Part shown: positions 33,132 to 42,552 of the stretch, in pieces
How positions within the stretch are numbered: the stretch's first letter is position 1
Layout: each line of letters starts with the position of its first letter
Assembly: GCF_016909015.1 (NCBI RefSeq)
Contig: NZ_JAFBFA010000005.1
Coordinates: 1 to 64,000, forward strand
Length of the DNA stretch: 64,000 bases
Direction of reading: 5' to 3'
Origin: Gracilibacillus alcaliphilus
GTDB taxonomy: Bacteria; Bacillota; Bacilli; Bacillales; Amphibacillaceae
Translations under genes and position numbers: made by a program
The notes under the pieces: generated by a model
The model's database searches: none
What the model saw: only the letters and a program-made list of their open reading frames with translations
What the model was told of the DNA's origin: nothing

Positions 33132-35343
33132 AATTAGTCCAGAGCAAATTGAACAAGATAAAGTCTATCAAGAAATGGGACTGACAGATAAAGAGTATGA
33201 CATGATTAAGGATATTATGGGGCGTCACCCGAATTTTACCGAGATTGGTATCTTCTCTGTCATGTGGTCGGAACATTGCAGTTACAAAACATCCAAGCCA
33301 TTGTTGAAGAAGTTCCCGACAGAAGGTCCGCAAGTTGTTCAAGGCCCTGGTGAGGGTGCTGGTGTCGTCGATATTGGCGATGGACAAGGTGTTGTATTTA
33401 AGATTGAAAGCCATAATCACCCGTCTGCAGTAGAGCCATATCAAGGTGCAGCAACCGGTGTGGGCGGTATTATCCGTGATGTCTTTTCGATGGGTGCTCG
33501 TCCGATTGCGTCTTTAAACTCGTTACGTTTTGGCAACCTAACCAATGGCCGTGTGAAATACCTTTTTGACGAAGTGGTGCACGGGATTGCTGGATATGGT
33601 AACTGTGTCGGTGTACCAACCGTTGGCGGCGAGGTGCAATTTGACGATTCTTACCAAGGCAATCCATTAGTTAATGCCATGTGTGTCGGCTTAATTGATA
33701 CGAAGGATATCCAAAAAGGGATTGCAGCAGGGGAAGGCAATACAATTATGTACGTAGGTTCCAAGACAGGCCGTGATGGTATTCATGGTGCTACGTTCGC
33801 TTCCGAAGATTTAACCGAAGATTCCGAGAGCAAACGATCCAATGTACAAGTTGGCGACCCATTTATGGAGAAGTTATTGATTGAGGCATGTCTGGAGGTC
33901 ATCCAATCAGACGCCTTAGTTGGTATTCAAGATATGGGAGCGGCTGGACTGACTTCTTCCGCTAGTGAAATGGCAAGTAAGGCAGGCATGGGGATGGAAA
34001 TGAATCTAGACTTGATTCCTCAGCGTGAAGAGAATATGACGGCCTACGAAATGATGTTGTCAGAATCACAAGAGCGTATGCTTCTATGTGTGAAAAAAGG
34101 TGAAGAACAAGAAATTATTGATATTTTTGAAAAATATAATTTAGATGCCGTAGCAGTTGGGCATGTAACAAACGATAAGATGTTCCGCCTGCTGCATAAA
34201 GGGGAAGTAGTTGCTGATATTCCAGTCGATAACCTGGCGGAAGACGCACCAATTTTCTATAAAGAATCAAAAGTACCGGCTTATTTTGAAGAATTTCAGG
34301 CAATGGCAGATTACCAGCCAGAAGTAAGCAATCATGCAGAGACATTAAAACAGTTATTACAGCAGCCAACGATTGCCAGCAAAGAATATGTCCATGATCA
34401 GTATGATTCGATGGTGCAGGCAAATACCGTTTTCTCACCGGGTTCTGATGCCGCTGTCGTTCGTATTCAAGGCTATGATAAGGCAATTGCTATGACGACG
34501 GATTGTAACTCTCGTTATATTTATTTAGATCCAGAAACAGGCGGCAAAATTGCTGTTGCCGAAGCGGCTCGTAATATTGTTGCTTCAGGTGCCAAGCCGC
34601 TTGCTTTAACTGATGGATTAAACTTCGGTAATCCAGATAAGCCAGAAAATTTCTGGCAGATGGAAAAAAGCGTGGAAGGTATGAGTGAAGCAAGTTTGAA
34701 GCTGGATACACCAGTTATTAGCGGAAATGTATCACTTTATAATGAATCAAATGGTCAAGCAATTTTCCCAACACCTATTGTCGGAATGGTCGGTTTACAC
34801 GAGTCATTGACTGATATTACGCCATCTCATTTCCAACAGGCAGGTGACTTGGTCTATCTGATTGGGGATACGAAGCCTGAGTTTGGCGGAAGTGAACTGC
34901 AGAATGTATTAGAAGGTAAATATTTTGGTAAAGCGCCAGCGATTGACTTGGATGTGGAGAAAACACGTCAGCAGCAATTATTGACAGCTATCCAAGCAGG
35001 ATTAGTGGTTTCGGCTCATGATCTATCAGAAGGCGGACTTGGGGTAGCTTTAGCAGAAAGTCTGTTTGGTAAAGATGAACTTGGTGCCGATATTCAGTTG
35101 TCTGGTAATCTCACTGCTGCTTTATTTAGTGAGTCGCAGTCACGTTTTGTCGTAACGGTAGCAGAGAAAAACCGTGCAGCATTCGAATCGCAGGTAGACG
35201 CTTTGCAATATATCGGTAAGGTAACTGACAGCAATCAATTAGTTATTCGTCATGGAGAAGCAGAAGCAATCACAGAAGATGTACCATCATTACAACAACT
35301 GTGGAAAGGGGCTATACCGTGCTTGCTGAAATCAAAGGCTTAA
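33115..35343 (+). CDS. purL: FGAM synthase large subunit PurL
   Basis: A 742-residue small-type PurL, typical of Gram-positives that use separate PurS and PurQ. ATP-site motifs 'FKIESHNHPSAVEPYQGAAT' and 'GGIIRDVFSMGARPIA' are clear; the second half repeats the fold ('VASGAKPLALTDGLNFGNP'). It converts FGAR to FGAM. ATG 33115 is inside the end of purQ with GGAGGG. Its 3' end overlaps purF. Confidence 0.97.
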   Translation: MLQASEISPEQIEQDKVYQEMGLTDKEYDMIKDIMGRHPNFTEIGIFSVMWSEHCSYKTSKPLLKKFPTEGPQVVQGPGEGAGVVDIGDGQGVVFKIESHNHPSAVEPYQGAATGVGGIIRDVFSMGARPIASLNSLRFGNLTNGRVKYLFDEVVHGIAGYGNCVGVPTVGGEVQFDDSYQGNPLVNAMCVGLIDTKDIQKGIAAGEGNTIMYVGSKTGRDGIHGATFASEDLTEDSESKRSNVQVGDPFMEKLLIEACLEVIQSDALVGIQDMGAAGLTSSASEMASKAGMGMEMNLDLIPQREENMTAYEMMLSESQERMLLCVKKGEEQEIIDIFEKYNLDAVAVGHVTNDKMFRLLHKGEVVADIPVDNLAEDAPIFYKESKVPAYFEEFQAMADYQPEVSNHAETLKQLLQQPTIASKEYVHDQYDSMVQANTVFSPGSDAAVVRIQGYDKAIAMTTDCNSRYIYLDPETGGKIAVAEAARNIVASGAKPLALTDGLNFGNPDKPENFWQMEKSVEGMSEASLKLDTPVISGNVSLYNESNGQAIFPTPIVGMVGLHESLTDITPSHFQQAGDLVYLIGDTKPEFGGSELQNVLEGKYFGKAPAIDLDVEKTRQQQLLTAIQAGLVVSAHDLSEGGLGVALAESLFGKDELGADIQLSGNLTAALFSESQSRFVVTVAEKNRAAFESQVDALQYIGKVTDSNQLVIRHGEAEAITEDVPSLQQLWKGAIPCLLKSKA

Positions 35344-36731
35344 ATGAGGAATGTGGGGTATTCGCCATTTGGGGACATGAAAAGGCCGCCGAAATGACCT
35401 ATTATGGGCTGCATGCACTCCAGCACCGCGGGCAAGAAGGTGCCGGGGTTGTCACAACAGATGGTGATAGATTACACCTGCATAAAGGAACGGGTTTAGT
35501 GAATGAAGTTTTTTCAGAGGATAAGTTTTCACAATTAAACGGCCATGCTGCTATTGGGCATGTCCGTTATGCCACACAAGGTGGCGGCGGTTATGAGAAT
35601 GTACAGCCATTAGTATTCCGTTCCCAAACCACCAGCATGGCACTAGCACATAACGGAAACTTGGTCAATGCGCACCAATTGAAAAGCCAGTTGGAAGCAC
35701 AAGGTAGTATCTTGCAAACCACCTCTGATACCGAGGTGATTGCTCACCTAGTAAAGCGTAATGGTAATGTACCGATGGAAGAGGCGATTACCTATGCCTT
35801 AGGTATGATCAAAGGTGCTTATGCCTTCGCGATTTTAACTGAAAAACAGATGTTTATCGGGCTTGACTCGCGCGGATTGCGGCCATTATCAATGGGACGT
35901 CTGGGTGATGCCTATGTCTTTGCCTCAGAAACGTGTGCGTTTGATTTAATCGGTGCAACGTATGAGCGCGAAGTTCGCCCAGGTGAATTAATTACGATAG
36001 ATGAAAATGGTTTGCGTAGCAAATCATTCACTTCCCAAATGGAGCGCACCCTTTGTTCAATGGAGTATGTTTATTTTTCCCGGCCGGACAGTGATTTGAA
36101 CCAGCTTAATGTTCATGCCAGCCGCAAGACAATGGGGAAACAACTAGCTCAAGAGGCACCGATCGAGGCAGATGTAGTTACAGGGGTTCCTGATTCAAGT
36201 ATCTCGGCGGCGATTGGTTTTTCAGAGGAATCTGGTATTCCTTATGAATTAGGTCTAATTAAAAATCGCTATGTAGGCCGTACGTTTATTCAGCCTTCCC
36301 AAGAGTTACGCGAGCAAGGAGTTAAACTGAAGCTATCTGCAGTTCGGGGGATTGTCGAAGGCAAACGAGTGGTAATGGTAGACGATTCGATTGTACGCGG
36401 TACAACAAGCCGCCGAATTGTCCGTTTGCTGAAAGAGGCAGGAGCAACGGAAGTGCATGTCCGGATTGCCTCACCACCGATTCAGAACCCTTGTTATTAT
36501 GGAATTGATACATCGACAAAAGGAGAATTAATTGCGGCTAACCATTCCGTGGAAGAGATGCGCAAGTTGATTGGCGCGGATTCACTTACCTTTTTATCAA
36601 CAGAAGGATTAGAAGCCTCTATTGTGGAGGATCGTGACCCATTACAGCATGGCGTATGTAAGGCCTGTTTTACAGGTAATTATCCCACCGAAATTTACCC
36701 GGATACCGTGATTCCAGCATATAAAGATTAA
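35319..36731 (+). CDS. purF: Amidophosphoribosyltransferase
   Basis: A 470-residue enzyme starting 'MLAEIKGLNEECGVFAIWGH': an 11-residue propeptide is removed to expose Cys-12, the N-terminal nucleophile. The 4Fe-4S ligands of the Bacillus-type enzyme are all present ('TLCSMEY', 'NPCYYGID', 'VCKACFTG'). The PRPP loop is 'VVMVDDSIVRGTTS'. First committed step of purine synthesis. GTG 35319 with AAAGGGG matches the B. subtilis N-terminus; the start lies within the 3' end of purL. Confidence 0.96.
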   Translation: MLAEIKGLNEECGVFAIWGHEKAAEMTYYGLHALQHRGQEGAGVVTTDGDRLHLHKGTGLVNEVFSEDKFSQLNGHAAIGHVRYATQGGGGYENVQPLVFRSQTTSMALAHNGNLVNAHQLKSQLEAQGSILQTTSDTEVIAHLVKRNGNVPMEEAITYALGMIKGAYAFAILTEKQMFIGLDSRGLRPLSMGRLGDAYVFASETCAFDLIGATYEREVRPGELITIDENGLRSKSFTSQMERTLCSMEYVYFSRPDSDLNQLNVHASRKTMGKQLAQEAPIEADVVTGVPDSSISAAIGFSEESGIPYELGLIKNRYVGRTFIQPSQELREQGVKLKLSAVRGIVEGKRVVMVDDSIVRGTTSRRIVRLLKEAGATEVHVRIASPPIQNPCYYGIDTSTKGELIAANHSVEEMRKLIGADSLTFLSTEGLEASIVEDRDPLQHGVCKACFTGNYPTEIYPDTVIPAYKD

Positions 36732-36741
36732 TGGAAAGCAG

Positions 36742-36785
36742 AGCCTTTGCTGTATGCAGATGTACAGCTTAGGCTATCCGTTTTT
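36742..36785 (+). other. Weak hairpin between purF and purM
   Basis: AGCC (36742) pairs with GGCT (36772) and inner CTGT with ACAG, then ATCCGTTTTT. It may be a partial attenuator in the 92-base gap, or nothing. Confidence 0.3.
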
Positions 36786-36823
36786 AACCATCCGAAATTC
36801 ACTAAAAAAGGAGTCCAGCCATA

Positions 36824-37852
36824 ATGAGTGATATTTATAAAGATGCGGGTGTAGATGTCCACGCAGGTTATCAAGCAGTAGAGCTAATGAAGAAGCACAT
36901 TGCCAAAACCAATCGTTCGGAGGTAATCGGCGGGGTTGGTGCTTTTGCAGGCCTTTTCGATATCAGTAAGTTCTCTTATCAAGAACCTGTACTTGTTTCT
37001 GGTACAGATGGTGTCGGTACGAAATTGAAGCTGGCTTTTGCCATAGATAAGCATGACACGGTAGGCATTGATTTAGTTGCCATGTGTGTCAATGATATTG
37101 TTGCACAAGGAGCTGATCCGATCTTTTTCTTAGATTATATTGCCTGTGGGAAAAACCAGCCAGAGAAAATTGAGCAGATTGTCAAAGGGATTACCGATGG
37201 CTGTGTCCAAAGCAATGCCGCTTTGATTGGCGGGGAAACAGCAGAAATGCCAGGTATGTATAGTGATGAGGAATATGATCTCGCCGGTTTTGTTGTTGGT
37301 ATTGCGGATAAAAAACAAATTATTACAGGCGAATCAATCGAAGCAGGCAATAAGATCATTGGACTTGCTTCATCTGGTGTTCATTCGAACGGTTTTTCCT
37401 TAGTTAGAAAAATTATTGAAAATAGCGGTTTAGATTATCAGCAGGAAGTACCTGAACTTGGCACTACTTTAGGCGCGGCTTTATTGGAACCAACTAAAAT
37501 CTATACGAAAGCTATTCAGCAGTTAAAACAGGATCTGACAATTAAAGGTATCAGTCATATTACTGGCGGCGGATTCTATGAGAATTTACCACGTGCACTG
37601 CCAGATCATTTGGGTGTTGCTATTAATGAACAGTCATGGCAGCGACCGGCGATATTTGATTATTTGCAGCAACAGGCCTCACTGAAAGATGAAGATATGT
37701 ACGGAGTCTTTAATATGGGGATCGGCATGGCGGTTATTGTGGAAGCACATGAAGCAGATATGGCCTTACAATTACTCGAAGATATTGGAGAAAAGGCTTA
37801 TATTATTGGCGAAGTGACCACGGAAACCGGGGTGACATTCTCGAATGACTAA
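36824..37852 (+). CDS. purM: AIR synthase (phosphoribosylformylglycinamidine cyclo-ligase)
   Basis: A 342-residue PurM: 'GGVGAFAGLFDISKF', 'VSGTDGVGTKLKLAF', 'MCVNDIVAQGADPIFFLDY' and 'GGETAEMPGMY'. It makes AIR from FGAM with ATP. The start follows AAAAAGGAG. It overlaps purN by 8 bases. Confidence 0.97.
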   Translation: MSDIYKDAGVDVHAGYQAVELMKKHIAKTNRSEVIGGVGAFAGLFDISKFSYQEPVLVSGTDGVGTKLKLAFAIDKHDTVGIDLVAMCVNDIVAQGADPIFFLDYIACGKNQPEKIEQIVKGITDGCVQSNAALIGGETAEMPGMYSDEEYDLAGFVVGIADKKQIITGESIEAGNKIIGLASSGVHSNGFSLVRKIIENSGLDYQQEVPELGTTLGAALLEPTKIYTKAIQQLKQDLTIKGISHITGGGFYENLPRALPDHLGVAINEQSWQRPAIFDYLQQQASLKDEDMYGVFNMGIGMAVIVEAHEADMALQLLEDIGEKAYIIGEVTTETGVTFSND

Positions 37853-38417
37853 ATTAGCCGTGTTTGCTTCCGGTACAGGAAGTAACTATGACGCGATTAT
37901 CCATGCGATCCAACAAGGAGAGTTAGAGGCAGAAGTGGCGCTGCTTGTCTGTGATCAACCGGAAGCAAAAGTAATCGAGAAAGCCAAGGCAAATGGAACG
38001 GAAACATTTGTTTTTGAGCCAAAGCAGTATCCGAATAAACAGGCATTTGAGACAGAGATTGTGGAACAATTGAAACAACGAGAGGCAGAGTGGATCATCT
38101 TGGCAGGGTATATGCGTCTCGTTGGAGCAACTTTACTCAACGCCTTTGAAGGCCGCATGATCAACATTCACCCATCCCTTTTACCATCTTTTCCTGGGCT
38201 TGATGCGATTGGCCAAGCGTTTGAAGCAGGTGTAAAGGTATCGGGGGTAACGATTCATTATGTGGATGCAGGTATGGACACAGGAAAAATCATTGCACAA
38301 GATGTAGTGAAGATCCATAAGGATATGTCAAAAGCTGATTTACAAGCAGCGATTCAGCGTGTCGAACATCAGCTTTATCCAGCAACGATACAGAAACTGA
38401 TCACAGGAGGAGAATAA
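37845..38417 (+). CDS. purN: Phosphoribosylglycinamide formyltransferase
   Basis: A 190-residue PurN. 'MTKLAVFASGTGSNYDAII' is the PRPP-type loop; catalytic Asn/His in 'INIHPSLLPSFPGLDA' and Asp in 'VDAGMDTGKII'. It transfers formyl from 10-formyl-THF to GAR. It starts inside the end of purM and ends 2 bases before purH. Confidence 0.97.
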   Translation: MTKLAVFASGTGSNYDAIIHAIQQGELEAEVALLVCDQPEAKVIEKAKANGTETFVFEPKQYPNKQAFETEIVEQLKQREAEWIILAGYMRLVGATLLNAFEGRMINIHPSLLPSFPGLDAIGQAFEAGVKVSGVTIHYVDAGMDTGKIIAQDVVKIHKDMSKADLQAAIQRVEHQLYPATIQKLITGGE

Positions 38418-38419
38418 CC

Positions 38420-39952
38420 TTGAAGAAACGAGCATTATTAAGTGTGTCAGATAAAAGTAATTTAGTGCCTTTAGCAGAAGGGTTAGATCGATTAGGATAT
38501 GAATTGATCTCAACAGGTGGAACATTAAAGACCTTAAAAGAGGCTGGTTTGCCTGCTAAGGCAGTATCAGAGATCACTCATTTTGATGAAATTCTTGATG
38601 GACGTGTCAAAACGTTGCATCCATTTATCCATGCGGGGTTGTTGGCACGCCGTGACGAGGAATCACATATCCAGCAATTAGAAGAACGTAATATCGCACC
38701 GATTGATGTCGTGGTGGTGAACCTTTATCCATTTAAAGAAACGATCGCCAAACCAGAGGTTACCGAAGAAGATGCGATTGAAAATATTGATATTGGCGGA
38801 CCGACAATGCTGCGATCAGCCGCGAAGAACTTTCGTGATGTCACCGTAGTTGTCGATCCAGACGATTATGAAGCTGTCCTTGAACAGCTTGGTAATGACA
38901 GCTCTATAGCATTTCGCAAACAATTAGCAGCTAAAGTATTCCGTCATACAGCCAACTATGATGCAATGATCGCAAACTATTTTGTCGAAATCACCGATGA
39001 ACAAGATCCAGAAACCTTTACCCAAACCTTTGAAAAAGTACAATCCTTACGCTACGGGGAAAATCCTCACCAACAAGCAGCCTTTTATAAAGAAGGTCAT
39101 GTAAAAGGAGCTTCTATTGCGAATGCCAAACAATTACATGGCAAAGAATTATCTTATAATAATATCCAAGATGCCAACGCTGCACTGGAAATTGTGCTTG
39201 AATTTGATGAACAGCCAGCAGCGGTTGCCGTTAAACATATGAATCCTTGTGGGGTAGGAATCGGTGAAACAATTGCTGCTGCTTTTGAAAAAGCATATCA
39301 AGCAGACCCGGTCTCTATCTTTGGCGGTATTGTTGCTTTGAATCGTGAGGTAGATGAAGCAACAGCCAATCAGTTAAAAGATATTTTCTTAGAAATTGTG
39401 ATTGCACCTAGCTTTTCTGATAAGGCATTAGAAATCCTGACCGTGAAGAAGAATATTAGATTGCTAGAAACACCGATGGAAATAAACGAAGCCGATACAC
39501 AGAAAGTCGTTAGTGTACTTGGCGGACTGCTTGTACAGGGCCGTGATAACGGCACCGTAACAGCCGATGACTTAAAAGTTGTTACAGATCGTGCACCAAG
39601 TGAAGCAGAACTAAAAGAGCTATTGTTTGCTTGGAAAGTAGTAAAACACGTCAAATCCAATGCTATCGTTGTAGCAAAGGCTGACCAAACCCTAGGTGTA
39701 GGCGCCGGTCAAATGAACCGAGTAGGAGCAGCAGCGATCGCCTTTGAACAAGCTGGCGAGAAGGCAGATGGAGCGGTGCTTGCCTCTGACGCCTTTTTCC
39801 CAATGCCTGATACAGTAGAAAATGCAGCCAAAGCTGGCATTAAAGCGATTATCCAACCAGGCGGTTCCAAACGTGATCAAGACTCGATCGACGAATGCAA
39901 CAAACACGGTATAGCCATGGTACTAACAGGCATGCGCCACTTCAAACATTAA
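38420..39952 (+). CDS. purH: AICAR transformylase/IMP cyclohydrolase
   Basis: A 510-residue bifunctional enzyme. The N-terminal IMP cyclohydrolase domain begins 'KKRALLSVSDKSNLVPLA' and includes 'LISTGGTLKTL'; the C-terminal AICAR transformylase has 'AVKHMNPCGVG' with the catalytic Lys-His pair and ends 'MVLTGMRHFKH', as is typical. It carries out the last two steps to IMP. Start is TTG with GGAGGAG. It is followed by an unusual 284-base gap before purD. Confidence 0.97.
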   Translation: MKKRALLSVSDKSNLVPLAEGLDRLGYELISTGGTLKTLKEAGLPAKAVSEITHFDEILDGRVKTLHPFIHAGLLARRDEESHIQQLEERNIAPIDVVVVNLYPFKETIAKPEVTEEDAIENIDIGGPTMLRSAAKNFRDVTVVVDPDDYEAVLEQLGNDSSIAFRKQLAAKVFRHTANYDAMIANYFVEITDEQDPETFTQTFEKVQSLRYGENPHQQAAFYKEGHVKGASIANAKQLHGKELSYNNIQDANAALEIVLEFDEQPAAVAVKHMNPCGVGIGETIAAAFEKAYQADPVSIFGGIVALNREVDEATANQLKDIFLEIVIAPSFSDKALEILTVKKNIRLLETPMEINEADTQKVVSVLGGLLVQGRDNGTVTADDLKVVTDRAPSEAELKELLFAWKVVKHVKSNAIVVAKADQTLGVGAGQMNRVGAAAIAFEQAGEKADGAVLASDAFFPMPDTVENAAKAGIKAIIQPGGSKRDQDSIDECNKHGIAMVLTGMRHFKH

Positions 39953-39978
39953 GAAAAAGAGCGAGATCCCGCAAATCT

Positions 39979-40181
39979 GTAAGAATGGCTAGAATAGGCA
40001 GAGGAAGAAGAACAGCTAATGCTCCACAGTCAACAAAATCAGATCTTATGGACAGAAGAAGGAGAAACGCAGTTTTTCAGTCCACTAGAATGGATCTCAT
40101 GGACAGAAAAAGAAGAATCCCGAAAAAGTTGTCCGTCATCACAAAAATGACAGACAAAACTAAGAAGAAACACAAAATAAA
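39979..40181. repeat. Tandem 51-bp repeat, locus 2, between purH and purD
   Basis: Three units start at 40029, 40080 and 40131, with GATCTTATGGACAGA (40042) and GATCTCATGGACAGA (40093) exactly 51 apart and GTCCACT (40080) and GTCCGTC (40131) also 51 apart; a degenerate unit may precede at 39979. The last unit keeps a hairpin, GTCCGTCAT paired with ATGACAGAC, like the 21.7-kb array. The plus frame is open across it in 17-codon steps but lacks a start site of its own. Confidence 0.75.
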
Positions 40182-40236
40182 GCTCATATGATCATATACA
40201 AACCTTATTGCTGCTACAACTAAAAGGAGGCCCTCT

Positions 40237-41493
40237 ATGAAAGTATTAGTTATCGGTGGTGGCGGTCGTGAACACATCATCGTGAAAAAGTTAAAAGAAA
40301 GTGACCGTGTGACCGAAATTTTTGCTGCACCAGGAAATGGTGGTATTGCTCTAGATGCAACGTGTGTCGCTATCAAGGATGATGCCATTGATGAACTGGC
40401 TGCTTTCGCTGAAAAACAACAAATCGATTGGACTATTGTCGGTCCGGAGATTCCCCTCACCAAGGGAATAGTAGATGCCTTTCGGGCAAAAAACCTAAAG
40501 GTATTCGGCCCAACCAAGGATGCAGCCTTAATTGAAGGAAGCAAAGATTATGCCAAGGCATTTATGAAGCAGTATAACATTCCTACAGCTCAATATGAAA
40601 CCTTTACGGATGCTGAACAAGCCAAAAAATATATTCAAGCGCAAGGTGCTCCGATCGTTATCAAGGCAGATGGATTGGCTGCAGGAAAAGGTGTCGTTGT
40701 TGCAATGACAGAACAGCAGGCAATCGAAGCTGTAGAAGATATGCTAGTTGACAATAAATTCGGCGCTGCCGGCAGCCGTGTGGTGATTGAAGAATATCTA
40801 GAGGGAAAAGAATTCTCCCTATTTGCTTTTGTCGATGGAGAGAATGTATATCCGATGGTACCAGCACGTGATCATAAGCGAGCCTTTGATCATGATGAAG
40901 GGCCGAATACTGGCGGGATGGGCGCCTTTTCCCCGGTACCAGATCTTGACACGAAAGATATCGAATTTACTGTGGAACATATTCTAAAGCCGGTAGCCAA
41001 AGGAATGAAACAAGAGGGAAGAACCTATACTGGCGTATTATATGGCGGCTTGATCGAAACAGAATCTGGGCCAAAAGTAATCGAATTTAATGCGCGATTT
41101 GGTGATCCAGAGACACAAGTGGTCTTACCGCTGCTTGAAAATGATCTTATCCAAGTGATCGAGGATGTTACCTCTGGCCGCGATCCAGAGCTACAATGGA
41201 AAGACGGATATGCGATTGGAACAGTGGTTGCCTCTAAAGGCTATCCAGCCGCTTATCAAAAAGATATTGCGCTCCCTGACTTAACAACAGATGATGATGT
41301 CTATGTGATTCATGCAGGAACTGGACAAGCAGAAGATGGCAGCTTTTATTCTACTGGAGGACGTGTCTTATTAGTAGGATCGATTCAAGATTCACCAGAG
41401 CAAGCTCAACAACAGATTTATCAGTATTTAACAAAATTTGATCAATCTGATGATTTTTTCTATCGTAAAGATATCGGCTTTTCTAAAAAATAA
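40237..41493 (+). CDS. purD: Phosphoribosylamine-glycine ligase
   Basis: A 418-residue ATP-grasp ligase starting 'MKVLVIGGGGREHIIVKKL'. Signature 'RFGDPETQVVLPLLE' and 'KADGLAAGKGVVVA' are intact. It makes GAR from phosphoribosylamine and glycine. The start follows AAAGGAGG. Last gene of the operon, ending at a strong terminator. Confidence 0.97.
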   Translation: MKVLVIGGGGREHIIVKKLKESDRVTEIFAAPGNGGIALDATCVAIKDDAIDELAAFAEKQQIDWTIVGPEIPLTKGIVDAFRAKNLKVFGPTKDAALIEGSKDYAKAFMKQYNIPTAQYETFTDAEQAKKYIQAQGAPIVIKADGLAAGKGVVVAMTEQQAIEAVEDMLVDNKFGAAGSRVVIEEYLEGKEFSLFAFVDGENVYPMVPARDHKRAFDHDEGPNTGGMGAFSPVPDLDTKDIEFTVEHILKPVAKGMKQEGRTYTGVLYGGLIETESGPKVIEFNARFGDPETQVVLPLLENDLIQVIEDVTSGRDPELQWKDGYAIGTVVASKGYPAAYQKDIALPDLTTDDDVYVIHAGTGQAEDGSFYSTGGRVLLVGSIQDSPEQAQQQIYQYLTKFDQSDDFFYRKDIGFSKK

Positions 41494-41497
41494 ACCC

Positions 41498-41533
41498 AAA
41501 CCTCGGTGGTTAGCACAACACCGAGGTTTTGTT
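41498..41533 (+). terminator. Terminator of the pur operon
   Basis: AAACCTCGGTG (41498-41508) pairs with CACCGAGGTTT (41519-41529), then a short T-run. Confidence 0.9.
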
Positions 41534-41548
41534 ATGAAAACAGATTCC

Positions 41549-41577
41549 TTGACTTCCTTGACTTACAAAAGTATCAT
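41549..41577 (+). promoter_or_regulatory. Promoter of the VOC-family gene
   Basis: TTGACT (41549-41554), 17-base spacer, TATCAT (41572-41577). Confidence 0.65.
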
Positions 41578-41613
41578 CACTTACATAAAGTAACCGAAAA
41601 GGAGACAATCATT

Positions 41614-42462
41614 ATGTCATTTCATCATAAAACAATTACACATGTTAGTCATGTTTCGATAAAAGTACAGGATTTACAACGCTCGATCGCTTTTTACCGT
41701 GATATTATAGGTTTTACCGTACATGAGCAAACAAATAATACAGCTGCTTTAACGGCTGATGGCCACGCGACGATCTTGTCACTGGAACAGCCGGATCACA
41801 TGATGCCGAAACAAAATCGTACGACTGGTCTTTATCATTTTGCCATTCTATTACCGACCAGAAGAGATCTCGCCAATTTTGTTTACCATAGTGTAGAGAA
41901 GGGATTGCCGTTGGCTTCGGCTGATCATTTAGTAAGTGAGGCTCTGTATTTTAATGATCCAGATGGAAATGGTATTGAAGTGTACCGAGATCGTGACCCA
42001 GCGTCATGGACATGGCATGGGTCAGAAGTGGTTATGACTGTCGACCCGTTAAATTTTGAAGATCTGTTAACTGCAGGTCAACCACAGGCTTGGCAAGGAT
42101 TACCGGCAGAAACGGTGATGGGGCATATCCACCTTCATGTTGCCGATTTAGAGAAAGCCAAACTATTTTATGAAAAAGGGCTTGGCTTTGAAACAGTGAG
42201 TCAATTAGGCAACCAAGCTTTATTTATTTCTACGGGTCACTATCATCACCATATTGGTCTGAATACATGGAACGGTGTCGGCGCCCCGGTACCAGCAGAA
42301 GCAAGTGTAGGTTTGCGCGCTTACACTATTAGTTATCCAACAGAAGCAAGTGTTCACCATGTTATTGAGCAGTTACATGCCATGAATGTGGCTGTTCAGC
42401 ATTCTAGTAAAGAATGGTTTACCCAAGATCCATCAGGTAATGCGATTTTGCTGACTTATTAA
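41614..42462 (+). CDS. VOC-family (glyoxalase/extradiol dioxygenase) protein, CatE-like
   Basis: A 282-residue protein with two vicinal-oxygen-chelate modules: 'HVSIKVQDLQRSIAFYRDII' opens the first and 'GHIHLHVADLEKAKLFYEKG' the second. Metal ligands are the His in 'HVSIKV' and 'HIHLHV' and the Glu in 'NGIEVYRD'. The length and layout match the Bacillus catechol-2,3-dioxygenase CatE/YwbC-type proteins that detoxify quinones, but ring-cleaving activity is only inferred. AAAAGGAG fixes ATG 41614; the frame is open upstream through the pur terminator. Confidence 0.8.
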   Translation: MSFHHKTITHVSHVSIKVQDLQRSIAFYRDIIGFTVHEQTNNTAALTADGHATILSLEQPDHMMPKQNRTTGLYHFAILLPTRRDLANFVYHSVEKGLPLASADHLVSEALYFNDPDGNGIEVYRDRDPASWTWHGSEVVMTVDPLNFEDLLTAGQPQAWQGLPAETVMGHIHLHVADLEKAKLFYEKGLGFETVSQLGNQALFISTGHYHHHIGLNTWNGVGAPVPAEASVGLRAYTISYPTEASVHHVIEQLHAMNVAVQHSSKEWFTQDPSGNAILLTY

Positions 42463-42552
42463 CTGAAAAAGGCAAGCATCATCTTTTCAACCATGATATA
42501 TTTCCCTGTAGTCGCATATAGTGTTAGTGACTAAATTTTGGGAGGGCTTTGA

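Noticed and set aside
39895..40191. A 98-codon plus-strand frame running from purH into the 51-bp array
   Set aside because: It starts inside purH in another frame, has no ribosome-binding site, and its periodic content is the repeat itself.
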